A stretch of 64,000 bases of DNA from Arsukibacterium perlucidum DSM 18276 (lineage in GTDB: Bacteria; Pseudomonadota; Gammaproteobacteria; Enterobacterales; Alteromonadaceae). Positions 25,147 to 38,786 of this stretch are shown here, in pieces; the stretch's first letter is position 1; each line of letters starts with the position of its first letter. The position numbers and the translations under genes are program-made. Where the stretch lies: positions 20,051 to 84,050 of the forward strand of contig NZ_KB907717.1 in the NCBI RefSeq assembly GCF_000382165.1. Reading direction: 5' to 3'. The notes under the pieces are model-generated. The model did no database searches. It was not told where the DNA came from and saw only the letters and a list, made by a program, of their open reading frames with translations.

Positions 25147-26207
25147 TTAGACACTCCCGGGGTGTTGAAAAACCATTCTGCCAGCGCCGTAAAAAGCGGA
25201 ATACAAATGGCAATAGCGACAGGGGTACCAATACTGGTCGATGAACCAATATACGCTGACGGGTTTGCTTTAGGAATACCGGCACGCAGGGTTGGCGGGC
25301 CGGAAATATCAGAACTGGATGCCGCCATTACAGCCAGTAATACAGTGCCGCCAGCGCTAAAACCGGTTAAGTAATGCGCGATAATGCCTAAACCAAACCC
25401 GACAAAACCATGCAGTATTGGTGCGACCGCGGCATACACGGCATACCAGTGGGCCACCCGGCGCAGTTCACTTAAACGCTGCCATGCTTCAATACCCATG
25501 ATCAGCATCAGTATTGATAAAAAGCCACGAAATAGCGGCTCATAAAACGATGCAAATACCGGCTCTGGTTTGGTTAATAAACCCAAAAATAAGCCTAGCA
25601 CCAAGGCCGATAAAGCCGAACCTTGTAAACTCTCAACGATAATGTCTTTAATTTTTACCGGCTTGCGCTCACTGTGCTTGGTAGCCGTGCCCGGAGTTGT
25701 CTGACTATCGGTTTTGGTTTTATCGCGTTCGCTGGCCAGGCGGCCCAATACAATAGCCAGTACCAGCGCCGGTATATCCATAAAAGGATAAAGTGCCGAT
25801 ACCCAGGCTTCATATTCCATGCCCACATCGTCAAGATGCAGCATTGCAGCGGCAAAAGTAGATGCAGATACCGCACCAAACAGCCCTGCGGTGGCAATGG
25901 CATCGGCTTCTTTGACACCGGGTAATTTTGCCAGGGTAAACTTGCCAATACCAACAATAGCAATACCCGCGACCATAGCTAAAAATGCGGGTAGCAGTAG
26001 CTCGGCCAAATTGGCATTGCGAATTTCCATGCCGCCTTGCAAGCCAATTTTTAGCAGTAACACAATGACAATAAACTTATAAACCTGCTCGGGAATGCTT
26101 AAGCGGCTGCCCATGGCGGCGATAAGCATACCGCCAAGCAAAAAACCTAAGGTGGGCTTTTGCAGGCTGGCAATAAAAAAATTTACAACGGTAAGTATCT
26201 GATCCAT
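25143..26207 (-). CDS. sbtA: SbtA-family sodium-dependent bicarbonate transporter
   Basis: This 354-residue protein has about 10 membrane helices in two inverted halves separated by a hydrophilic loop (about 170-195, DKTKTDSQTTPG). Diagnostic stretches are LQKPTLGFLLGGMLIAAMGS and the C-terminal SDISGPPTLRAGIPKANPSA followed by YIGSSTSIGTPVAIAI, which are close to cyanobacterial SbtA. It probably imports bicarbonate with Na+, though proteobacterial members are little tested. ATG 26207 with GAGG upstream is preferred over the frame opening at 26234. It is the first gene of sbtA-sbtB-rraA. Confidence 0.9.
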   Translation of the reverse strand: MDQILTVVNFFIASLQKPTLGFLLGGMLIAAMGSRLSIPEQVYKFIVIVLLLKIGLQGGMEIRNANLAELLLPAFLAMVAGIAIVGIGKFTLAKLPGVKEADAIATAGLFGAVSASTFAAAMLHLDDVGMEYEAWVSALYPFMDIPALVLAIVLGRLASERDKTKTDSQTTPGTATKHSERKPVKIKDIIVESLQGSALSALVLGLFLGLLTKPEPVFASFYEPLFRGFLSILMLIMGIEAWQRLSELRRVAHWYAVYAAVAPILHGFVGFGLGIIAHYLTGFSAGGTVLLAVMAASSSDISGPPTLRAGIPKANPSAYIGSSTSIGTPVAIAICIPLFTALAEWFFNTPGVSK

Positions 26208-26290
26208 GGCAACCTCAGTTTTTAATCCGCGCAAGGGTATATCTAAAGCCTGAGATGCGCAAACTGGTCTGACACTCTATGGCGGCAGCT

Positions 26291-26317
26291 ATAAAAATAG
26301 CCCCAAATGGAGCTATT
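26291..26317 (-). terminator. Rho-independent terminator of gltBD
   Basis: On the minus strand AATAGCTCC-ATTT-GGGGCTATT forms a 9-bp stem (one G-U) followed directly by a run of T (plus-strand A at 26293-26297). It lies 53 nt beyond the gltD stop and before sbtA, so it separates the two operons. Confidence 0.75.
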
Positions 26318-26369
26318 ATCCGGATAAGTGCCAATTTTGCAGCATAATCTGTTGGTTATACTTGCTGCA

Positions 26370-32262
<5,893 letters not shown>

Positions 32263-32662
32263 GACTTACCTCCAAACTTGCCTTGAAAACGTATAATTAT
32301 TTATAAAATATGAATTATTATTCTTTTTATGTGGTTTTTTGTAACTGAAAGAAAATAACGAGTATGCTTTCAGTGGTCAATGCGCTGTAGTGTATTTGCT
32401 CTAACTTGTTTGGCCGTCTAAATCGACCAAGCTGAACAGGTATACTAAGAAAAAGCCGAAAAAGCAAGTGGAGTTTATCCGTCTGGCCGTCTGTTTGAAG
32501 CTGAATGTAGTGGTCTGAAAATGAAAATAAATTACATGAATTGGCGATATTTCCGCCATCAATACCGGTTTGGCATAAAAAAAAGCTGCAGAAGCAGCTT
32601 TTCAGGGGGAAGGTTAACAATGGTTTTGCATATATTTATGCTAAAAGGTTTGGTTGAGCAAA
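32263..32662. other. 400-bp region between iadA end and gltB start
   Basis: This holds the gltB promoter region (AT-rich block near 32285-32335) and the terminator of the iadA transcript (32577-32602). A 97-codon open frame on the minus strand (32327-32620) has no family likeness, is Cys/Phe-rich and crosses the terminator, so I do not call it. Confidence 0.45.
32577..32602 (-). terminator. Rho-independent terminator of the TonB receptor-YfcC-iadA run
   Basis: AAAAGCTGC (32581-32589) pairs perfectly with GCAGCTTTT (32594-32602) around AGAA. On the minus strand the stem is followed by a run of eight T (with the stem bases). It lies 60 nt past the iadA stop codon. Confidence 0.85.
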
Positions 32663-33844
32663 CTATCGCTCAAACATACCTTTTACGGTAGCGTTACCGT
32701 TTGCGACCAGTTGTTTGCCCTTCGCAAAAACCTGGTTTATGGCCAAATCGTCACGATTTATCAATACCAGATCGGCGTCCAATCCGCTGGCCAGCCGGCC
32801 TTTTTGCTTCAGTCCTAACACTGCTGCCGGCGACTGGGTTATAGCGCAGATGGCATCACTAATGCTGACCTTGTGGCTTAATATGGCATCACGTGCCGAC
32901 TGATACAGTGTACTTACTTGGCCAACTTGCAGCCCCAGCAACTCTCCATTGTCATTATAAATGGGCAGGCTGGCATTACCATCAGAGCTTAGGGTAAGTT
33001 GCAGCGGGTTAATTCCGGCCTGCAGCGCCTCAGCTAAAGCTGCCGCAGCGGCAACTTCGCCATGTTTTAGATCGTACTCTGTGGTACTGGTGGTGAAGTC
33101 AATAACGCCGCCTTTCTTAGCGAACTCAAGGCCTGCCTCGAAAACCCTGCGGTTACGGTTCATATGGGTCGGGTAAAACTGCTTTAAGGTTAATTCTGTG
33201 CCGGAAACAGCCTGATAGATCGGTTGCAAGATACGTTCGCCAGCGCCCATGTGGACGCTGACGACACCACTCTTGCCTGCCAAAATACCACCCACTCTGG
33301 CGGCGGCCGCGACCTTACGGATTTCATCAATAGTAGGCTGTGATGAGCGATGATCGCTTATCGCAATTTCACCTACACCAATAAACTTATCAATTAAGAT
33401 TAAATCATCAGTAATACTGCCGGTTAAAGTACGGCAGGGAATTTCATAAGAGCCGGTATGACAGTAAGTGGTGATGCCTTCACTTTCTAATGCATGTGCT
33501 TTGGCCAGCAGGTTGGTTAACGTTCGGGTGGTTGCATCGGTTCCCAGCACGCCTATGGCAGTGGTAACACCACCTAAGGTGGCATCGGTCAGTTGCATTT
33601 CCGGCGTGCGAGTCGCAAAACCGCCTTCGCCGCCACCGCCAATAAAGTGTACCAGTGAGTCAACAAAACCTGGTGTCAGGTAATAGTCACTGCCGTCGAT
33701 AACCGTAACCGGTAAATTACTGCCAGCCAGATTAAAGTCTTTACCGATGGCCGCTATACTACCACCGGCTATCACTACGTCCATTTTGCCGAGTGACTGT
33801 GGCGCAAACAGCTCGGCATTTTTTATAAGTATAATTGAATTCAA
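32663..33844 (-). CDS. iadA: Isoaspartyl dipeptidase (beta-aspartyl-peptidase), variant metal site
   Basis: This amidohydrolase-family enzyme cleaves beta-aspartyl dipeptides. Family marks are TPGFVDSLVHFIGGGGEGGF, AISDHRSSQPT, VSVHMGAGERILQPIY, YPTHMNRNRRVFEAGLEFA and TLSSDGNASLP. Compared with my memory of E. coli IadA, ligands His198, His227 and Asp288 are kept. The first His of the HxH pair is Leu64 (LVH instead of HVH), and the bridging carboxylated Lys is Glu159 (GVGEIAISDHRS). The enzyme may therefore have a one-metal or Glu-bridged site. The length (393) is normal. It is the last gene after the YfcC carrier (29 nt) and TonB receptor, and faces a cyanophycinase across the locus, which suggests beta-Asp-Arg as substrate. 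Confidence 0.93.
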   Translation of the reverse strand: MNSIILIKNAELFAPQSLGKMDVVIAGGSIAAIGKDFNLAGSNLPVTVIDGSDYYLTPGFVDSLVHFIGGGGEGGFATRTPEMQLTDATLGGVTTAIGVLGTDATTRTLTNLLAKAHALESEGITTYCHTGSYEIPCRTLTGSITDDLILIDKFIGVGEIAISDHRSSQPTIDEIRKVAAAARVGGILAGKSGVVSVHMGAGERILQPIYQAVSGTELTLKQFYPTHMNRNRRVFEAGLEFAKKGGVIDFTTSTTEYDLKHGEVAAAAALAEALQAGINPLQLTLSSDGNASLPIYNDNGELLGLQVGQVSTLYQSARDAILSHKVSISDAICAITQSPAAVLGLKQKGRLASGLDADLVLINRDDLAINQVFAKGKQLVANGNATVKGMFER

Positions 33845-33873
33845 AATATTAACCTCGAACAGCCGGATAGCTG

Positions 33874-35358
33874 CTATTGATATCCTATTGCAACAGCGAT
33901 AAGCATAAAGCTACTGGCCAGAGCAAACAGCCACAGCTGTAATTTCCAGACAAAACGGAACCAGACTGTCCAGTCAACCCTGACCACGCCTAAACAACCG
34001 ATTAACGCCGCCGAAGTCGGAATAATACAGTTGGTTAAACCATCACCAAGCTGGAATGCTAATACCGCAATTTGACGCGATAGTCCGACTAAATCGGCCA
34101 ATGGCGCGATAAGTGGCATAGTTAGCGCTGCCTGACCTGAACCCGAAGCAACAAAGAAATTTATTACCGACTGAATAATCAGCATCAGCCAGGCTGACAA
34201 GTAGGAGGGTAAATCGCCCAGCGCCTGACCACTGTAATACAACAGGGTGTTTAGTACAGACGGTGAATTGGGCTCATCGCCACCAAGCAGCAGCACTATG
34301 CCTTTGGCCATACCAACAATCAGTGCGGCTGGTAATAGCTCTGCAGCGCCATGTTTAAAACCGTCGGCGGCTTCATTCATGGTTAAGCGTTTACCCAGCA
34401 CCGCGATAACGGCGATAACAATACCAATAGTAAAGAATTGACTGGCTATCTCAGGAATATAGTATTGGCGAGTGGTTACACCCCATATAATCCAGACCAG
34501 ACCGGCAAAGAAGGCCAATAAAATAACGCTATCCAGTTGATTATATTCGTTTTTTGCTTCTGCACTTTGCTGTGCCCGTAATTTCTGGTCGGTATTGAAA
34601 CTCAACGACAGCTCTGGTTGCGCTTTTATTCTGGCGGCATAGCGCATGGTGAAAATCATGCCAAATAAGGTGAAAACCACCCACATAGCAATGCGTAAGT
34701 CTTTGCCTGACATCAATGGTATTTCAGCAATGCCCTGCGCAATAGCGACATTAAACGGGTTCATCCAGGAGGTTGCAAAGCCAATTTGGGTAGCAACATA
34801 GGTGACCAGTACCGTAGTTATGGCGTCATACCCCAGCGCCAGCATCAGGGGCAGTAAAATGATACAAAAAGCGATTGCTTCCTCGCCCATACCAAATACG
34901 GCACCACCCAGTGAAAACAAACCAAACATCAGTGGAATAAATACGAACTCCATCCGTTTGGTTTTTTCGATAAGTGCAAGAATACCGTTATGGATAGCAC
35001 CGGTTTTCATAATGATGCCAAAAGCACCACCTGTAAGCAGAATAAAAGCCACTACACCAATGGCTGACCCCCACTTATCGCCGGATACCAGCCCTTCAAA
35101 GGCATAGTTAAAAAAGCCAATGCCGCCACCCTCTGCAAACAGTGGTACGCCTTGTTGTGCATCTGTTACAAGGGTAAAGCTGTTTGGGTCTATCTTGCCT
35201 TTTAGTTTGGCGGCCCCTTCGGCCACCGGTGCAGGCTCGATTAAGCTAAAAGAGCCGGCAGGTACCAGATGTGATGCAACTGCAGCAAGAATCATCACAA
35301 AAAACAGGATGACAAAAGCATCCGGCATCGACACCGGTTTTTTTGTTTCGTTAGCCAT
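33874..35358 (-). CDS. YfcC-family inner-membrane carrier, probably for dipeptide or amino acid
   Basis: This 494-residue protein has 11-12 membrane segments. Motifs shared with the paralogue at 6226-7653 include TSWMNPFNVAIAQGIAEIPL and FFVASGSGQAALTMPLIAPL, plus an N-terminal MPDAFVILFFVMILAAVASH. It carries an extra loop near 40-75. It lies between the TonB-dependent receptor and iadA on one strand, so I infer that it moves beta-aspartyl dipeptides or their amino acids across the inner membrane. The family also includes putative basic amino acid antiporters, which would fit arginine handling. Confidence 0.88.
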   Translation of the reverse strand: MANETKKPVSMPDAFVILFFVMILAAVASHLVPAGSFSLIEPAPVAEGAAKLKGKIDPNSFTLVTDAQQGVPLFAEGGGIGFFNYAFEGLVSGDKWGSAIGVVAFILLTGGAFGIIMKTGAIHNGILALIEKTKRMEFVFIPLMFGLFSLGGAVFGMGEEAIAFCIILLPLMLALGYDAITTVLVTYVATQIGFATSWMNPFNVAIAQGIAEIPLMSGKDLRIAMWVVFTLFGMIFTMRYAARIKAQPELSLSFNTDQKLRAQQSAEAKNEYNQLDSVILLAFFAGLVWIIWGVTTRQYYIPEIASQFFTIGIVIAVIAVLGKRLTMNEAADGFKHGAAELLPAALIVGMAKGIVLLLGGDEPNSPSVLNTLLYYSGQALGDLPSYLSAWLMLIIQSVINFFVASGSGQAALTMPLIAPLADLVGLSRQIAVLAFQLGDGLTNCIIPTSAALIGCLGVVRVDWTVWFRFVWKLQLWLFALASSFMLIAVAIGYQ

Positions 35359-35436
35359 AGTTTAAGCCTTATGGTAGCTATCGGTAATTTACGGGCGTGA
35401 TATTAACAGCAGTTATCACGCCCGCGTCTTTGCTAA

Positions 35437-38364
35437 TTAAAAGAAATAGCTAAAGGATACACGATAGTTGCGGCCATAGGCGTTGTGGTTAATTGAGTCG
35501 AAACCGCGAGTGCTGCCGTACACTGCAGGCGGATCACGATCGAGCAGGTTATCGACGGTGAAGTTTATCGACGCATGCTCAAAGTCATAACCGATATTGG
35601 CCCGCAATGTGGTCCATGCAGACACATCGCGATTACCATCAGCATCAATCAGGCCTAATTCGTCTAGCTCGTCCAGGTTACGGCTACGTAAGCGGGCGGT
35701 ATCGTCCATATACGATGATGTATAGAGGGCGGTCAACCCCAGATACAGTGCTTCACCGCTCCATGAGATACGCGCACTACCAATATTTTCCGGGTAACGG
35801 AAAGTACCAATTAGTGCTTCAATTTCATCTGAACCCGCTTTATTACGATCAAACTCAAGATAGTGGGTCCAGTCCAGATCAAGTCCCAGGCGGCCACCCG
35901 CTAAATCTAATGTATGGCTGAAACGGGCATCAATACCGCTGACATCTTGTCGACCGACGTTGTCCAGCTGAATAACATGGTCGCGGAACAAGGGTAACTC
36001 CGCAAAACGCGGATTGTCATAGTCGACCCAGGCATCAAGAATCTCTGACATATTGGCGCCTTCGTCTTCAACAGTAAGGCCTGCTAAGTCGGTAACGTCA
36101 CACAGATCCGGGTTGTAAGAAATACCCAGCTCACCATCTGGTACCAGACCGCAATGACGAACACTGGCGTCAGTTGCCGTGCGGGCAAGCATGGCGGTCA
36201 TATCGGTATCAACCAGTTTTTTGTGTTCAAACTGCCAGTAGTCAACTGTTAGGGTTGTGTCTTGGGTCGGGCTCCAGCCAAAACCTAAACTAACGGATTC
36301 TGATGTTTCTGCCTGCAGTGCTGCGTTGCCAAGTTCCAGAACGTTCGGGCTGCTGGTAAAGCCAGCACCTTCACAATATAGATCTGATACTGTTTGATTG
36401 GCGCTACAATCAAAGGTCGCAGTAGTGGTTCTGAGCTTTACACCCGCCTGAGTCAGCGAAGGAGCACGGAACGACGTGGCCCAGGAGCCTCGAAGGACCA
36501 AGCTGTCTAAAGGTCGCCAGGTAATGCCGACTTTAGGGTTAAAGGTGCTGCCAAAATCATCATAGTGATCGTATCGGCCAGCCAGTTGTAACTCAATGGT
36601 ATCACTTAGCGGCGCGTAAATTTCAACGAAAGCTGCCATCTGGGTTCTGTCTGCATCAGAGAGACTGGAACCAAAGCCAAATACGTCAACCAGATAATCG
36701 TTGGCCGCACTTGCCTGGGCATTAGCTGATGGCGTATCGGTGATTTCTTCCTTACGCAGTTCCAAGCCAAAGGCTGAACGAACCAGCTGGCCATTGAATT
36801 CAAACAAATCACCACTTACCCGTGCGTCCCAACCATAAACAGTACTGACACCATCACGGGTAGGTACTTCCTGAGCCAGTCCTAACAACGATTCATTGGC
36901 TGCATCATTAGCTAAGAAAGGGTTATATACACCGGCTAAACCAGCGCCACTGCTACAGCTTAACGTGTCAGTATCGTTGTCATAACTGGCAATGCTGCCA
37001 TCCTGACACAGCTCGCCGGCAATAGCGGCGTGATATTTATAGCGGTTGTAAATGCCGGCTATGGCTTTTTGCTCTGATTCTGAACGCGACAGCAATACCG
37101 CAGTTTCCCAGTCCCAGTTATCTGTGCTGCCGGCTAAGCTGCTAACCAGCCGGAATGAATCGGTGGTTACCTCGACAGTTCTTGGCGTGTTAAAACGGGC
37201 ATCAAACCTGAAACCCCACAAGCGCTGACCCGCTTCGCTGGTAAAAGGATCTATATAAATTTGATCAAGCAGGGAATCGCGAATGACGTCCGGGAAAATA
37301 TCCAGTGCGGTTTCCTGAACCCATGGGCCTTCTTCATCGCTTACCTGATTAATTGGAGCCGGGCTGGATGAAGAAACCGACGAGGTGTTGCTGTAAAAGA
37401 AATCGGTATTCCAGACCAGGTCATTACTAAACTCTTTGCGAAAGTTAAAACCGGCAGAAGCACTTTCAAAAGGCGTTTCCAGTACGTCATCCTGATTAGG
37501 ATAATAAGCACAAATCTGTTCGCCAAGTTCAGTGGTTACCAAAGGGCTGGTACAGCCCGGACTGGCGATTTCATTGCCGTCTACCGCAGACCAGAAATAA
37601 ATATTTGGCACGCCTTTAGGTAAATAGGAGTAATTACTTACTAAGCTTGGATTGCGGGTAAACTCGCGGTCCTGTGCGGTGTAGCCTTTGCGATCATAGA
37701 TATCTGCAAACAGCGTTAAGTTGCCACCGGCCAGTTCAGTACCAAGCAGGATATTAGCGTTTATCTTACCTTCATCAGAGGATGCAGTGCTGTTAGCGTA
37801 TGATAAATTAACCTCTGCACCTTCATAGTCGGTTTTCAGAATATAGTTAATTACCCCGGCAACGGCGTCTGCACCATAAATAGCAGAAGCACCGGTTGCC
37901 AGAACTTCTACCCGTTCAATTGCCGCCAGCGGAATGCTGTTCACATCAACAAAGTTCTGGGTGCCAGCCGCAAAAGACGAGGCGGCGATGCGCCGGCCAT
38001 TTACCAGGGTCAGGGTCGAAGAGGGGCCTAAACCACGCAACGAGGCAGCCGCCTGGCCCGCCGGAGTTGAAGTAGAAGTCGCGCCGCTTTCAGATGTGGA
38101 GAAAGTACCGCTACCACCCCGCACCTGACCTAAATCTTTTAGCAGATCATAAATTGAGCTGGCGCCGGAATTTTTAATATCATCGGCAGAGATAACCACC
38201 AGAGGTTGGGTGCCTTCCAGATCAACGCCTTTAATCCGCGAACCTGTTACTTCAATTCGTTCGACTTTTTCTTCTTCTTTAGCCGTTTCCTGTTGTGCAT
38301 AGCTAAAAGGAGACGTGAGTAAGCTGCCAGCAATAGCCAGCGCCAGCGGGTTTAATTTACGCAT
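35437..38364 (-). CDS. TonB-dependent outer-membrane receptor
   Basis: The 975-residue precursor has a signal peptide (LALAIAGSLLTSPFSYA), a short TonB-box region (VERIEVTGSRI), a plug domain (about 50-180, ISADDIKNSGASSIYDLLKD, SLRGLGPSSTLTLVNGRR, YGADAVAGVINYILK) and a 22-strand-type barrel ending in RNYRVSFSYFF with terminal Phe. It belongs to the large receptor group that takes up peptides or sugars rather than iron; no siderophore genes are near. AGGTG precedes ATG 38364. It is the first gene before the YfcC carrier and iadA, and divergent from the cyanophycinase, so its cargo is probably cyanophycin breakdown product. Confidence 0.93.
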   Translation of the reverse strand: MRKLNPLALAIAGSLLTSPFSYAQQETAKEEEKVERIEVTGSRIKGVDLEGTQPLVVISADDIKNSGASSIYDLLKDLGQVRGGSGTFSTSESGATSTSTPAGQAAASLRGLGPSSTLTLVNGRRIAASSFAAGTQNFVDVNSIPLAAIERVEVLATGASAIYGADAVAGVINYILKTDYEGAEVNLSYANSTASSDEGKINANILLGTELAGGNLTLFADIYDRKGYTAQDREFTRNPSLVSNYSYLPKGVPNIYFWSAVDGNEIASPGCTSPLVTTELGEQICAYYPNQDDVLETPFESASAGFNFRKEFSNDLVWNTDFFYSNTSSVSSSSPAPINQVSDEEGPWVQETALDIFPDVIRDSLLDQIYIDPFTSEAGQRLWGFRFDARFNTPRTVEVTTDSFRLVSSLAGSTDNWDWETAVLLSRSESEQKAIAGIYNRYKYHAAIAGELCQDGSIASYDNDTDTLSCSSGAGLAGVYNPFLANDAANESLLGLAQEVPTRDGVSTVYGWDARVSGDLFEFNGQLVRSAFGLELRKEEITDTPSANAQASAANDYLVDVFGFGSSLSDADRTQMAAFVEIYAPLSDTIELQLAGRYDHYDDFGSTFNPKVGITWRPLDSLVLRGSWATSFRAPSLTQAGVKLRTTTATFDCSANQTVSDLYCEGAGFTSSPNVLELGNAALQAETSESVSLGFGWSPTQDTTLTVDYWQFEHKKLVDTDMTAMLARTATDASVRHCGLVPDGELGISYNPDLCDVTDLAGLTVEDEGANMSEILDAWVDYDNPRFAELPLFRDHVIQLDNVGRQDVSGIDARFSHTLDLAGGRLGLDLDWTHYLEFDRNKAGSDEIEALIGTFRYPENIGSARISWSGEALYLGLTALYTSSYMDDTARLRSRNLDELDELGLIDADGNRDVSAWTTLRANIGYDFEHASINFTVDNLLDRDPPAVYGSTRGFDSINHNAYGRNYRVSFSYFF

Positions 38365-38786
38365 AGTTACACCTGTGTATTATTTGGGTACATGATCAGC
38401 TAAGGATCAGGCACACCAGTTATTTGCTTTATTTTTGCTTTATTGGGTTTGTTAAAATAGAAAACCTCAGGTCAACCGCAGTTGCCTGATATGTTTCTAT
38501 TCGTTAAACCACTCGGAAAGGTAGTAGGACGAATAGTGATATGAGCCGAGCATTAGTGCTTTCTTTAACATATCGCTACTTTAAATAGTTAGTTACCAGG
38601 AAAAACTTTTAAATTTTGCAGTCGGACACAGTAGAAAACGGCGCCAAAAACAATCTTATTTCTACTTCTAATTGGCAAAGATGTCAATACAGGATAATCT
38701 ACAACCAGTAAATATTGGGTTGGCGCCTGGCGCATTATCAGTAGTCTGCAGGCTTTGACGGCCTGAAAAACAATAAGAAAGAGCCG
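38365..38786. promoter_or_regulatory. Divergent control region of the cyanophycin-like locus
   Basis: The 422 bp between the TonB receptor and cyanophycinase starts must hold both promoters. Two copies of an inverted 8-mer, GGCGCCAA (38640-38647) and TTGGCGCC (38720-38727), flank a 72-bp AT-rich stretch. No regulator gene lies next to it. No protein gene is seen inside. Confidence 0.45.

Noticed and set aside
32327..32620. 97-codon open frame upstream of iadA end
   Set aside because: Crosses the iadA terminator and overlaps the gltB promoter region; composition is unlike a protein.
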